Shown one piece after another: positions 8,420 through 17,634 of a stretch of DNA of 64,000 nt. The position numbers were made by a program, and so were the translations under genes. The first letter of the stretch is position 1. Every line of letters begins with the position of its first letter. The notes under the pieces are model-generated. The model was not told the origin of the DNA. It saw only the letters and a list, made by a program, of their open reading frames with translations, and did no database searches. The stretch covers positions 4,092,001 through 4,156,000 of the forward strand of contig NZ_CP154857.1 in NCBI RefSeq assembly GCF_039614715.1, in the 5' to 3' direction. This stretch comes from Microbacterium sp. AZCO (GTDB lineage Bacteria; Actinomycetota; Actinomycetes; Actinomycetales; Microbacteriaceae).

Positions 8420-8998
8420 GTGCCCAACGTCGTGGAACCGTCCCTTCGCGTCAATCGCGGACCGGCCGCCGGACCCGAGAACCGCCGGGCCCTCATCGCC
8501 GCCGCCCGCGAGGTCTACGCCGAGGCGGGGCTGAGCGCTCCGTTCAGCCAGGTCGCCAAGCGCGCCGGCGTCGGCCAGGGCAGCCTCTACCGGCACTTCC
8601 CCGATCGCACGGCGCTCGCCGTCGCGGTCTTCGAGGAGAACATCGCCGACCTCGAGGCCTTCGCGTCCGACCCGGCGAACACCGTCGATGACTTCCTCGA
8701 CCTCGTCGCCGATCAGGCCGTCGTCTCGACGGCCTTCATCGAGCTGGTGACCGCCGACCCGGCCGATCCGCGCGTCCACCACATCGGCGCGCGCTACCGC
8801 GAGACGGTCGAGCTGCTGCTCGAGCGGCAGCCGGCGAGCACGAGTGGGGAGCCGCACTTCGACGTCGATGACGTCCTGGTCGCCACCGAGATGGTCGCGG
8901 TCGTCATCTCCCGCACTCCGACCGAGGGCCGGGCAGCGGTCGCGGCGCGCGCGCGGCGGCTCGTGCATAATGCCTTCCGGGCGACGGATTCGCGGTAG
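8420..8998 (+). CDS. TetR/AcrR family regulator
   Basis: 192 residues. The N-terminal HTH is clear: NRRALIAAAREVYAEAGLSA, then QVAKRAGVGQGSLYRHFPDR (about residues 20-62). The C-terminal ligand domain is unremarkable. The GTG start at 8420 sits 6 nt after TAGGTT, consistent with leaderless translation. It probably represses itself and the divergent SDR through the operator at 8385-8406. Ligand unknown. Confidence 0.9.
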   Translation: MPNVVEPSLRVNRGPAAGPENRRALIAAAREVYAEAGLSAPFSQVAKRAGVGQGSLYRHFPDRTALAVAVFEENIADLEAFASDPANTVDDFLDLVADQAVVSTAFIELVTADPADPRVHHIGARYRETVELLLERQPASTSGEPHFDVDDVLVATEMVAVVISRTPTEGRAAVAARARRLVHNAFRATDSR

Positions 8999-9025
8999 CC
9001 TCCGAACTGAGGAAGGAGAACGTCA

Positions 9026-9346
9026 ATGGGGCGGTTCATCTACGACACGATGGCGAACTCGGTCGACATCGACGACCGGACGCTCGCGCACCTGCGCATC
9101 GTGGTGATGAACAAGCTGAGACGCTCCGAAGGCTTCATGTTCGACGTCGAGGTGGGCGACGGCAGCGGTCGCCGCAGCTTCTGGATCCACCCGTCGGTGC
9201 CGCTCCAGTTCCACTTCTTCGGCAGCCGTCCGCCGCGCATCAACCGCCTCTGGATCGAGGACCTCATGCAGGCGGCTTCCGGGCCCAGCGGGCTGCAGAT
9301 CGTTCCCGAGCCCGAAGAGCCGAGCGGCGGCCCCGACGAATCATGA
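9026..9346 (+). CDS. DUF7882-type small protein, copy 1
   Basis: 106 residues, preceded by a good ribosome binding site (GGAAGGAG). The core reads MGRFIYD, DIDDRTLAHLRIVVMNKLRR, FWIHPSVPLQFHFF, RLWIEDLMQAA. This type of small actinobacterial protein has no assigned biochemical function and is sometimes mislabelled as an ATP-dependent DNA ligase in databases. It converges on a diverged paralogue (9356-9721) with 9 bp between stop codons. It also follows the tetR gene by 27 bp, so co-transcription with it is possible. Confidence 0.8.
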   Translation: MGRFIYDTMANSVDIDDRTLAHLRIVVMNKLRRSEGFMFDVEVGDGSGRRSFWIHPSVPLQFHFFGSRPPRINRLWIEDLMQAASGPSGLQIVPEPEEPSGGPDES

Positions 9347-9355
9347 GCGCGTCGG

Positions 9356-9721
9356 TCAGTCCTCGGAGTCGCTGACCTCGACCACCTGCGGCGAGGCGTC
9401 GACGATCGGGATGGGACCCGTCTCGAGGTGCTCGGGGACGAGCATGATGCCCCCCGACGAGTTGGCCGAGTTCGCCAGCTCCTCGATCCAATCGCGGCTG
9501 AGCTCCGTCGGCTCCGGGTCGTCGAAGACGAACCGCAGCGGAATCGACGGATGCAGCCAGATCGTGCTGCGTCCGCGAGGCTGATCGTCGGGGTGGCGCC
9601 ACGACACGGTGAAGGCCTCGCCCCGGCGCAGCTTGGTCGCGATGACGACCTTCAGATGCGCCAGGGCACGGTCCTCGATGTGGATGGGGGTCGCGGAGCC
9701 GCCGTAGTAGATCGTGCCCAT
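9356..9721 (-). CDS. DUF7882-type small protein, copy 2
   Basis: 121 residues, clearly paralogous to the facing gene: MGTIYYG versus MGRFIYD, IEDRALAHLKVVIATKLRR versus IDDRTLAHLRIVVMNKLRR, IWLHPSIPLRFVF versus FWIHPSVPLQFHF, and DWIEELANSA versus LWIEDLMQAA. The C-terminal tail is acidic and serine-rich. No catalytic motif is evident. The gene starts 20 bp from the 3' end of the next gene on the same strand and may be transcribed with it. Confidence 0.8.
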   Translation of the reverse strand: MGTIYYGGSATPIHIEDRALAHLKVVIATKLRRGEAFTVSWRHPDDQPRGRSTIWLHPSIPLRFVFDDPEPTELSRDWIEELANSANSSGGIMLVPEHLETGPIPIVDASPQVVEVSDSED

Positions 9722-9740
9722 GCGGCCACCCTAATCCCGC

Positions 9741-10376
9741 TCAGCGCTGGGCGCGCGTCAGGTTCTCGACGAGTTCTTCCTTGTTCTGACGGACGACGTA
9801 GGCGGGCTGATCGCGTTCCACGCGCCAGCTCTCTGCGAGCGGCCCGACGTTGACGGTGTCGAAGCCGAACTCGTCGTAGAGCTCCGTCACGAGGGTGGAT
9901 GCCTCATCGAAATCGCTCGCCGTCGCGAGGGCGCGGCGGTCCGGCGTGCCGGCGGGCGTGCCGTCGGTGTTGATCTGCAGGGCCTGGATGTGGTTGAAGG
10001 CCTTCGCGACCTTGGACGAGGGGAGGTGCTCCTGCAGGAGACCGCTCGTCGTGGCCTTCTTCTCGTCGAGCTCGGCGATGTGGCCGTCGCGCTCCCAGTA
10101 GTAGTTGTTGGTGTCGAGCACGATCTTGCCGGCGAGCTCCTCGACGGGGATGTCGCGGTACGCCTTGAGCGGCACGGTCACGACCACCCACTCTCCCGCG
10201 GCCGCCGCCTCGGTCGACGTTCCGGCCGTCGCCTTCGGGCCGAGCTCGTCGACGAGGCCCGAGAGCGACTCGGGCCCGCGCGAGTTGGCGATCACGACGT
10301 CATAGCCGCGGTCGACGAGGCCGCGCGCGACGGCCGATCCGATGTGTCCTGCTCCGATGATTCCCACAGTGGTCAT
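9741..10376 (-). CDS. F420-dependent NADP reductase-like dinucleotide-binding protein
   Basis: 211 residues. The N-terminal Rossmann motif GIIGAGHIGSAVARGL is followed by IANSRGPESL, where the Ser-Arg pair favours NADP(H). The central region VVVTVPLKAYRDIP and KIVLDTNNYY matches the NAD-binding F420-reductase/prephenate-like fold. Proteins of this group reduce F420 or act on small imines; the specific substrate is not readable. It lies just downstream of a class III aminotransferase on the same strand (about 55 bp gap) and upstream of DUF7882 copy 2. Confidence 0.82.
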   Translation of the reverse strand: MTTVGIIGAGHIGSAVARGLVDRGYDVVIANSRGPESLSGLVDELGPKATAGTSTEAAAAGEWVVVTVPLKAYRDIPVEELAGKIVLDTNNYYWERDGHIAELDEKKATTSGLLQEHLPSSKVAKAFNHIQALQINTDGTPAGTPDRRALATASDFDEASTLVTELYDEFGFDTVNVGPLAESWRVERDQPAYVVRQNKEELVENLTRAQR

Positions 10377-10431
10377 GCGGGGGTGGAACGTCTGACCGTG
10401 GCGGGTATTCCGCGTTACGCCGCGAGTCGCG

Positions 10432-11829
10432 TCAGAGCCGCGACCAGGCCTCGGTCAGGACGCCCCGGAGGATCTGCTCGATCTCGTCGAACTCCGCCGG
10501 TCCGGTCGTGAGCGGCGGTGCGAGCTGGATGACCGGGTCGCCACGGTCGTCCGCGCGGCAGTAGAGGCCCGCGTCGAACAGCGCCTTGGAGAGGAAGCCG
10601 CGCAGCAGTCGCTCGGACTCGGCGTCGTCGAACGTCTCGCGCGTCGCCTTGTCCTTCACGAGCTCGATGCCGAAGAAGTACCCGTCGCCGCGCACATCGC
10701 CGACGATCGGGAGGTCGTTCAGGCGCTCGAGGGCCGACCGGAAGAGGGGCGAGTTCTCGCGCACGCGCTCGTTGAGCCCCTCCTCTTCGAAGATGTCGAG
10801 GTTCTCGAGTGCGACGGCGGCCGACACCGGATGCCCCGCGAACGTGTAGCCGTGCGGGAAGCTCACGTGCCCGTGCGCGAACGGCTCGTGGATGCGGTCG
10901 CTCACGATCGTCGCGCCGATGGGCGAGTAGCCGCTCGTCATGGCCTTCGCGCACGTGATCATGTCGGGCACGTAGCCGTACGCGTCGCACGCGAACCACT
11001 CGCCGATGCGGCCGAACGCGCAGATGACCTCGTCGCTCACGAGCAGCACGTCGTATTTGTCGCAGATCTCGCGGACGCGAGGGAAGTAGCCGGGCGGCGG
11101 GGGGAAGCATCCACCCGAGTTCTGCACGGGCTCGAGGAAGACCGCCGCCACCGTTTCGGGACCTTCGAAGAGGATCATCTCCTCGATCCGGTCGGCGGCC
11201 CAGCGGCCGAACTCCTCCTCGGTGCCCCGGAAGCCCATCTCGGCGGCGCGGTAGTAGTTCGTGTTCGGCACGCGGAACCCGCCGGGTGTGACGGGCTCGA
11301 ACATCTCCTTCATCGCGGGGAGGCCGGTGATCGCCAGCGCCCCCTGCGGTGTGCCGTGGTAGGCGATGGCGCGCGAGATGACCTTGTGCTTCGTGGGCCG
11401 GCCCTGGAGCTTCCAGTACTGCTTGGCGAGCTTGAACGCCGTCTCGACCGCCTCGCCTCCGCCCGTCGAGAAGAAGACGCGGTTGAGGTCGCCGGGAGCG
11501 TAGGCGGCCAGACGGTCGGCGAGCTCGATCGCGGACGGGTGCGCGTAGGACCAGATGGGGAAGAACGCGAGCTCCTCCGCTTGGCGCGCGGCCGCTTCGG
11601 CGAGGCGCCGGCGACCGTGTCCGGCGTTGACCACGAAGAGGCCCGACAGCCCGTCGATGTAGCGCTTGCCCGAGGCATCCCAGATGTGATGCCCCTCGCC
11701 GCGCACGATGATGGGGACGCCGTCGCCCTCCGTCATGACCGACTGGCGCGCGAAGTGCATCCAGAGGTGGTCGCGGGCCTTCTCCTGCAGCGCCTGCTGG
11801 TCGCGGACGAGGGCGGTGTCGATCGACAT
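10432..11829 (-). CDS. Class III PLP-dependent aminotransferase (second copy)
   Basis: 465 residues, resembling putrescine/beta-alanine:pyruvate aminotransferases. The features are STGGGEAVETAFKLAKQYW (about 121-139), AYHGTPQGALAITG, DEV with PLP Asp266, and the Schiff-base Lys295 in ITCAKAMTSGYSPIG. It is only distantly similar to the copy at 557-1933, so it is an ancient paralogue rather than a recent duplication. The ATG at 11829 has GGGAGGTCCACC just upstream. Together with the FAD amine oxidase it suggests use of polyamines or omega-amino acids as nitrogen source; that link is inferred from gene content. Confidence 0.92.
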   Translation of the reverse strand: MSIDTALVRDQQALQEKARDHLWMHFARQSVMTEGDGVPIIVRGEGHHIWDASGKRYIDGLSGLFVVNAGHGRRRLAEAAARQAEELAFFPIWSYAHPSAIELADRLAAYAPGDLNRVFFSTGGGEAVETAFKLAKQYWKLQGRPTKHKVISRAIAYHGTPQGALAITGLPAMKEMFEPVTPGGFRVPNTNYYRAAEMGFRGTEEEFGRWAADRIEEMILFEGPETVAAVFLEPVQNSGGCFPPPPGYFPRVREICDKYDVLLVSDEVICAFGRIGEWFACDAYGYVPDMITCAKAMTSGYSPIGATIVSDRIHEPFAHGHVSFPHGYTFAGHPVSAAVALENLDIFEEEGLNERVRENSPLFRSALERLNDLPIVGDVRGDGYFFGIELVKDKATRETFDDAESERLLRGFLSKALFDAGLYCRADDRGDPVIQLAPPLTTGPAEFDEIEQILRGVLTEAWSRL

Positions 11830-11970
11830 GGGTGGACCTCCCGGGCGGTGTGCCTCGACACTATCCCCGCCCCGCGGCCGCGACCAGGCGCGGGCGGCGC
11901 CGGAATGACCGGACAACGCCGCGCGGCCCGACAGGTCGTCGGGCCGCGCGGAGGTCGCGTTGAGGCGTCG

Positions 11971-14271
11971 TCAGGCGCGCACGGCGTCCGACACGGTGAC
12001 GCCGACCAGCCGGCCGTCGGCGGCGGTCACCTCGTGCACGGCGCCCGTGAGCCGGATCGTGGCCTCGGTCTCGCGGACGTCGCACGAGGCACCGACCCAC
12101 AGCTCGATGTCGCCGGGCTCGACGATCCGGACGCCGCGCCGGTCGGTGAAGGCGAGCCGCGCGGAGGGCACCGCGAACTCCACGCTCGCGCCCGCCCCGG
12201 GCTCCAGCTCGACCCGCGCGTAGCCCACGAGCTGCGCGACCGGACGAGTGACGCTCGCGTACACGTCGCGGGCGTAGAGCTGCACGACGTCGACGCCCGC
12301 CCGGTCGCCCGTGTTGCGGACCTCGACCGACACCGTGAACGCGGCACCCGTCGGGGACTCCGCCGGTGCCCTCAGCGCGGCACGCTCGAACGTCGTGTAG
12401 GTCAGGCCGTGTCCGAAGGGCAGTGCCGGTGTGCTGTCGGCGCTCGTGATCTCGGAGGGTCCGCCGAGGATGGGATGCAGGTAGCTGAACGGCTGCGCCC
12501 CCGCCGAGCGCGGCAGCGAGACCGGGAGCCGTCCCGAGGGAGCGGCACGCCCCGACAGGATCTCGGCGATGGCGGCACCGCCCTCCTCGCCGGGGAAGAA
12601 GGCCTGCAGGACGGCGGCGGGCGCCGACCGGCCGTCGAGCGCCCAGCCGATCGCGTACGGCCGCCCGGAGAGCACCACCAGCACCGTCGGGGTGCCGGTC
12701 GCGACGACCGCTTCGACGAGGCGGCGCTGGACGCCGGGCAGCTCAAGGTCGTCGACATCGTTGCCCTCGCCCACCGTGCCGCGGCCGAAGAGCCCCGCGC
12801 GGTCGCCCACGACGACGATCGCGACGTCGGCGCCCGCTGCTGTCGCGGCCGCCGCCGGGATGCCGCTCTCGTCGGCGCCCTCGACATCGCAGCCCGTCAC
12901 CACCTCGATGGCGGCATCCGGCAGCTCGGTGCGAAGCGCGTCCGCGAGGCTCGGCAGCTCGATCCCGAGGGGCACCTCGGGATGGTGCGCGAGCACATGG
13001 TTCACGAACGAGTAGCAGCCCATGAGGGCCTCGGACGAGTCGGCGTTCGGGCCGACGACGGCGATGCGCGCTCCCGCGCGGGGTCCGAGGGGGAGCAGTC
13101 CGTCGTTGGCGAGGAGGACGACCGACTCGCCCGCGAGCCGGCGCGCGAGCTCCCGATGCGCGGGGGAGTCCAGATCGATCTCGGTGGGCGGCTCGGCGAA
13201 GCGCTCGTCGAGGAGCCCGAGCTCCTCCTTCTCGGCGAGCACGCGCAGGACGGCGCGGTCGATGAGCGCCTCCTCGACCCGGCCCTCGCGGACGGCCGCG
13301 GCCAGCGGCTCGGCGAACGCGTCGCCGGTCGGCAGCTCGACGTCGATGCCGGCGGCCAGCGCGAGCGCCGCGGCCTCGCCGAGGTCGGCCGCGACGGCGT
13401 GCATCGTGTGGAGGAACGCGACGGAGAAGTAGTCCGAGACCACGACGCCGTCGAAGCCCCACCGCTCGCGCAGCACCTCGGTGAGCAGCTCCTCCGAGGC
13501 CGCGACGGGCACGCCGTCGATCTCGGCGTAGGAGTTCATGACCGAGCGCACCCCGCCGTCGCGGATGGCCATCTCGAACGGCGGCAGCAGCACGTCGGCG
13601 AGCTCGCGCGGGCCTGCGTGCACGGGCGCGTGGTTGCGCCCCGCCTGTGACGCCGAGTAGCCCGCGAAGTGCTTGAGGGTCGCGTGGATGCCGGCATCCT
13701 GAAGCCCCCGCACGTAGGCCGTGCCGATCGTTCCGACGACGTACGGATCCTCCGAGATGCACTCGTCGACGCGTCCCCAGCGGGGGTCGCGTATGACGTC
13801 GAGCACGGGTGCGAGCCCCTGATGGATGCCGAGCTCCCGCATCGACCCGCCGATGAGGCGTCCGACCTCCTCGACGAGGGCGGGGTCGAACGACGCGCCC
13901 CACGCGAGCGGCGTGGGGAAGGTTGCCGCCTTCCACGCGGCGAGTCCCGTCAGGCACTCCTCGTGCACGAGGGCCGGGATGCCGAGCCGGGTCTCCTCGC
14001 GGAGACGCCGCTGCTCGCCCCACAGCCAGGCGGCGCGTTCGACCGGCTCGACGGGCCGGGTGCCGTAGACGCGGGTGAGGTGCCCGATGCCGTGGGCGAC
14101 GGCATCCTCGTACCTGGTGGAGGTGACCATCTCCCCGGCCATGGGGGCCACGACCTCGTCACCCTGGTCGACCCAGTAGCCGACCAGCTGCGCGAGCTTC
14201 TCGTCCAGCGTCATCCGGGCGTGGAGAGCCCGCACCCGCTCGGAGACCGGCGGGAGTCCGATGTCGCTCAT
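11971..14271 (-). CDS. Glycoside hydrolase family 3 (beta-xylosidase/beta-glucosidase type)
   Basis: 766 residues without a signal peptide, so probably cytoplasmic. Domain order is the GH3 N-terminal barrel (about 1-330), the GH3 C-terminal sandwich (about 370-620), and a C-terminal fibronectin III-like domain (about 660-730, VEVRNTGDRAGVDVVQLY). The KHF motif is at 200-202 and the nucleophile is probably Asp280 in VVVSDYFS. The ATG overlaps the stop of the upstream permease (ATGA), making it the last gene of a sugar-ABC operon. It would hydrolyse imported oligosaccharides; nearby xylA and xylB make xylo-oligosaccharides a reasonable guess. Confidence 0.93.
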   Translation of the reverse strand: MSDIGLPPVSERVRALHARMTLDEKLAQLVGYWVDQGDEVVAPMAGEMVTSTRYEDAVAHGIGHLTRVYGTRPVEPVERAAWLWGEQRRLREETRLGIPALVHEECLTGLAAWKAATFPTPLAWGASFDPALVEEVGRLIGGSMRELGIHQGLAPVLDVIRDPRWGRVDECISEDPYVVGTIGTAYVRGLQDAGIHATLKHFAGYSASQAGRNHAPVHAGPRELADVLLPPFEMAIRDGGVRSVMNSYAEIDGVPVAASEELLTEVLRERWGFDGVVVSDYFSVAFLHTMHAVAADLGEAAALALAAGIDVELPTGDAFAEPLAAAVREGRVEEALIDRAVLRVLAEKEELGLLDERFAEPPTEIDLDSPAHRELARRLAGESVVLLANDGLLPLGPRAGARIAVVGPNADSSEALMGCYSFVNHVLAHHPEVPLGIELPSLADALRTELPDAAIEVVTGCDVEGADESGIPAAAATAAGADVAIVVVGDRAGLFGRGTVGEGNDVDDLELPGVQRRLVEAVVATGTPTVLVVLSGRPYAIGWALDGRSAPAAVLQAFFPGEEGGAAIAEILSGRAAPSGRLPVSLPRSAGAQPFSYLHPILGGPSEITSADSTPALPFGHGLTYTTFERAALRAPAESPTGAAFTVSVEVRNTGDRAGVDVVQLYARDVYASVTRPVAQLVGYARVELEPGAGASVEFAVPSARLAFTDRRGVRIVEPGDIELWVGASCDVRETEATIRLTGAVHEVTAADGRLVGVTVSDAVRA

Positions 14272-15137
14272 CCCTTGACCGCCCCCGTGAGACCGCCGAC
14301 GATGCGCCGCTCGAAGAGGCTGAAGAACGCGAGCGCCGGGATCATCGAGAGCGAGGTGAACGCGAGCACCTTCGCCGTGTCCTGGGAGTACTGCGACGAG
14401 AACGCCTGGACGCCCAGCGGCAGGGTGAAGTTGGCGTTGTCGTTGAGGAGGAACAGGGGGAGGAGATAGCTGTTCCAGCTCGCGATGAAGGCCAGGATGC
14501 CGACGGTGATGACTCCCGGGACGGCGAGGGGGAGCACCATCCGCCAGAAGAAGCCCAGCCGGCTGCAGCCGTCGATGAAGGCGGCCTCTTCGATCTCGTC
14601 CGGAATCGCGCGGAGGAACGGCACCAGGATGATGATCGTCGTCGGCAGTGCGAACGCGATCTGGGGCAGGATGACGCCCCCGAGCGAGTTGATGAGCCCG
14701 ATGTCGCGCACGACGATGTAGAGCGGGGTGATCGCGACGGTGATCGGGAACATGAGCCCGGCCGCGAACAGGGCGTACAGGGCGCCCCGTCCGCGGAACT
14801 TGTAGCGCGCGAGCACATAGCTCGCCATGAGGCCGAGGATGATGACGCCCGCCGTCGTGGCGATCCCGACGATCGTCGAGTTGAGCACGAGCTGCCAGAA
14901 GACGCCGCCCGTGAGCACGTCCAGGTAGTTCGTGAAGACCCACGGGTCGGGGAGACCGCCGGGATCCGTCGTGATCTGGGAGTTCGAGCGGAACCCGCCG
15001 AGGATGATGTAGATGACGGGCCCGAGCATCAGCGCGATCACGACGAGCGCGACGAACCAGACGGCGGGTGTCGCGCGCCGCATGCGCTGGCGTCGGGGCG
15101 GCGGCAGCTCAATGGTCGCCAGTGCGGCGGTGGTCAT
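14268..15137 (-). CDS. Sugar ABC transporter permease, MalG type
   Basis: 289 residues with six predicted membrane helices. The cytoplasmic EAA loop reads EEAAFIDGCSRLGFFWRMVLP, with the conserved G, followed by LAVPGVITVGILAF. It is the second inner-membrane subunit of a CUT1 carbohydrate importer. It overlaps the upstream permease by 4 bp and the downstream GH3 gene by 4 bp. No ATPase is encoded in this operon, so a shared MsiK-like ATPase elsewhere is likely, as is common in actinobacteria. Confidence 0.93.
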   Translation of the reverse strand: MTTAALATIELPPPRRQRMRRATPAVWFVALVVIALMLGPVIYIILGGFRSNSQITTDPGGLPDPWVFTNYLDVLTGGVFWQLVLNSTIVGIATTAGVIILGLMASYVLARYKFRGRGALYALFAAGLMFPITVAITPLYIVVRDIGLINSLGGVILPQIAFALPTTIIILVPFLRAIPDEIEEAAFIDGCSRLGFFWRMVLPLAVPGVITVGILAFIASWNSYLLPLFLLNDNANFTLPLGVQAFSSQYSQDTAKVLAFTSLSMIPALAFFSLFERRIVGGLTGAVKG

Positions 15138-16159
15138 CGGGCGTTCCTTTCGGTGAGCGCGCCGGCGGTGTCGCGGCGCAGCACGAAGCGCTGGTAGATC
15201 AGGGCGACGATGAGGGAGATGACGAAGATGACGACCGCGACGGCGTTGCCGTAGCCGAAGTTGCCGGCGTTGCGACCGTTGGCGACCATGTACGTCGCCA
15301 TCGTGGAGGTCCCCGCGATGGGAGCGACGTACTGGCCCCAGATGATGTAGACCAGGTCGAACAGCTGCAGGGCGCCGATGATCGACAGGAACGCCCAGAT
15401 GCGCAGGGTGGGGCCGAGCAGCGGGATCGTGATCCTGCGCTGGATCTGCCAGTAGGTGGCGCCGTCGATCGCCGCCGCCTCGTAGAGCTCGTCCGGGATG
15501 CCCTGGAGGCCGGCGAGGAAGAGGATGACCGCGAACCCGACGTACTTCCAGGTGAGGATCGCGACGAGCGTCCAGATCGCGATGCTCGGGTCGGCGAGCC
15601 AGTCGTGGACGAGACCGTTCAGGCCCCACTTCTCCAGCACCCCGTTCAGGCCGCCGTTCGTGGCCAGGAGCAGGCTGAATCCCGTTCCCACGACGACCTC
15701 TGCGATGACGTAGGGCACGAAGATGAGCACGCGGATGACGGACTGCCCGCGCATCTTGCGGTTGAGGAGGAGGGCGAGCAGCAGGGCGATCGGGCCCTGG
15801 ATGAGGATCGACGTGACGACGATGAAGGCGTTGTGACCGAGTGCTTCCTGGAAGTCCGGGTCGGTCAGGATCGTGACGTAGTTCTTCAGCCCGATGAAGT
15901 CGGTCGCCGGCCCGTAGCCGTGCCAGTTGAAGAAGCCGTAGTACGCCGCCATGATCACGGGGAAGATGACGAACCCGATGAAGACGAGCATCGCCGGGCC
16001 GGCGAGGACCGCGATCTCCAGTCGGCCCTTCCAGCCGAGTCCTCGGGGTCGGCGGCGCCGCGATGCCGAGGACGGCGGTGTGACGCCGCCGCCCCCGGAA
16101 CGCTGCGCGAGATCCGTCTCCGGGCGATCGTCCGTCTTCGGGGTCTCGCTTGTCTGCAT
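15134..16159 (-). CDS. Sugar ABC transporter permease, MalF type
   Basis: 341 residues. A hydrophilic N-terminal tail (about 45 residues, ending RRRRPRGLGWKGR) precedes six helices. The EAA loop is YEAAAIDGATYWQIQRRITIP. It forms the membrane channel with the MalG-type partner encoded immediately downstream (ATGA overlap). The start is at 16159, 11 bp after the stop of the solute-binding protein gene. Confidence 0.93.
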   Translation of the reverse strand: MQTSETPKTDDRPETDLAQRSGGGGVTPPSSASRRRRPRGLGWKGRLEIAVLAGPAMLVFIGFVIFPVIMAAYYGFFNWHGYGPATDFIGLKNYVTILTDPDFQEALGHNAFIVVTSILIQGPIALLLALLLNRKMRGQSVIRVLIFVPYVIAEVVVGTGFSLLLATNGGLNGVLEKWGLNGLVHDWLADPSIAIWTLVAILTWKYVGFAVILFLAGLQGIPDELYEAAAIDGATYWQIQRRITIPLLGPTLRIWAFLSIIGALQLFDLVYIIWGQYVAPIAGTSTMATYMVANGRNAGNFGYGNAVAVVIFVISLIVALIYQRFVLRRDTAGALTERNAR

Positions 16160-16170
16160 GAGAGGTGTTC

Positions 16171-17460
16171 CTAGCCCTTGGCTCCGGCCTTGCTGGCCTC
16201 GTCGATCATCTGCTGGGGCGTGCTCTGACCGGAGAGCATCGATACGACGGCCACGTTGAGGGCGTTGCCGACGCTCTGGCCGAGCACCGTGTCGAGCCAC
16301 TGCGAGACGAACGGAGCCTTGTTGTAGGCCTCGAGGATCTGCTTCAGGTAGGGCTCGGTGACGGCCTTCTGGGCCTCTTCGTTGACGGGCGGCGAGTTGT
16401 ACGCCTTGTAGTAGGCCGTCTGCTGCGCGTCGCTCGCGACGAAGTTGAGGAAGTCCACGCACTCCTTGGGAGCCTTCGCCGAGCACGAGTACCCGTCGAT
16501 GCCGCCCATGATCGAGCCCGGCTCACCCTTGCCGCCCTTCACCTCGGGGAAGGGGTACCACGCGAGATCGGGGAGAGGCTTCTCGTCCGGCGTGAGCGAG
16601 GCGATCACACCCGGGTCCCACGCGCCCATCAGCTCGCCGCCGGCCTTGTGGTTGGCGACGAGGCCGGCCGAGCTGCCGGCGCCCTGCTGTGCGGAGGTGG
16701 TGAGGAAGCCGTCGTTGAACGGCTTGGTCTTGGCGAAGGCGTCCAGATCCTCGGCCGCCTTGAGCCAGCACGGGTCGCTGAAGTCCTTCGAGTCGCCTGT
16801 CTCCTCCATGGTCTTGGGGGCGCACTCGCGCAGGGCGAACCAGTAGAACCAGTGGGCTGCCGGCCACGCGTCCTTCGCGCCGAGCGCGAGGGGGGCGACG
16901 CCGGTCGCCTTGAGCTTGTCGTTCGCGGCGACGAGCTCGTCGATCGTCGTCGGGGTCTCGGTGACGCCGGCCGCGTTGTAGAGGTCCTGGCTGTAGAAGA
17001 TGCCGCCCGGAAGCACGGAGAGGGGCATCGCCCACACCTTGTCCTGGTAGCTCGTGCCCTTGAGCGAACCCGCCGAGATGTGCTCCTTGGCCTCGCCCTC
17101 GATCTTGCCGGTGAGGTCCATGAGCTGGCCGGCCTGCACCATCGCGGCCATCTTGCCGCCGCCGCGCTGAAGGAAGATGTCCGGCGGGTCGCCGGCGTTC
17201 AGCGACGTCTGCAGCTTTCCGTCCAGGTCCTCGTTCTGGATCGACTGCATCTTGATGGTGACGTTCGGGTTCTCCTTCTCGAACGCGGCGATGGCGTCCT
17301 TCCAGAACTGCTGGCCGGGGCCCGTCGTGGAGTTCTGCCACAGGGTCATCTCGACCTTGCCGTCGCTGTTGCCGCTCGATCCGCCGGCGCTGCAGCCGGC
17401 CAGCGCCATAGCGCCGACCACGAGTGCGGCGGAACCGGCGAGGATCCTCTTGCCCTTCAT
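16171..17460 (-). CDS. Extracellular sugar-binding lipoprotein of ABC importer
   Basis: 429 residues. The signal peptide ends in a lipobox, ALAGC, with the lipidated Cys23. The mature part is a family 1 solute-binding protein: VEMTLWQNSTTGPGQQFW, then KDAIAAFEKENPNVTIKM, and later GGIDGYSCSAK. It is the first gene of the operon binding protein - permease - permease - GH3. The LacI operator at 17593-17606 lies between it and the divergent lacI-type gene, so repression lifted by a sugar ligand is the expected control. Confidence 0.94.
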   Translation of the reverse strand: MKGKRILAGSAALVVGAMALAGCSAGGSSGNSDGKVEMTLWQNSTTGPGQQFWKDAIAAFEKENPNVTIKMQSIQNEDLDGKLQTSLNAGDPPDIFLQRGGGKMAAMVQAGQLMDLTGKIEGEAKEHISAGSLKGTSYQDKVWAMPLSVLPGGIFYSQDLYNAAGVTETPTTIDELVAANDKLKATGVAPLALGAKDAWPAAHWFYWFALRECAPKTMEETGDSKDFSDPCWLKAAEDLDAFAKTKPFNDGFLTTSAQQGAGSSAGLVANHKAGGELMGAWDPGVIASLTPDEKPLPDLAWYPFPEVKGGKGEPGSIMGGIDGYSCSAKAPKECVDFLNFVASDAQQTAYYKAYNSPPVNEEAQKAVTEPYLKQILEAYNKAPFVSQWLDTVLGQSVGNALNVAVVSMLSGQSTPQQMIDEASKAGAKG

Positions 17461-17592
17461 GTGATTCCCGTTCTCTTCTTCGAGGAGCACCTCTGCTCCG
17501 GGGTGCGGTGGTGGCGCGATGTTCGGATGTCGCGCACTCTCGGATCAGTCCGAGCAGGAAAAGTCTGTGCGCACAACAAATCGAATGTCAAA

Positions 17593-17606
17593 CGTTTTCG
17601 AAAACG
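17593..17606. promoter_or_regulatory. LacI-family operator, perfect palindrome
   Basis: CGTTTTCGAAAACG is a perfect 14-bp palindrome with the central CG typical of LacI/GalR operators. It lies 29 bp upstream of the lacI-type gene and 133 bp upstream of the divergent sugar-ABC operon, in an AT-richer patch. Confidence 0.88.
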
Positions 17607-17634
17607 GTTTCTATGACGTTATGCTTTCGAGATC

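Noticed and set aside
10831..13650. A 939-residue plus-strand open frame opposite the aminotransferase and GH3 genes
   Set aside because: Arg/His/Glu/Val-rich low-quality translation antisense to two clearly conserved genes; a product of high GC at third positions.
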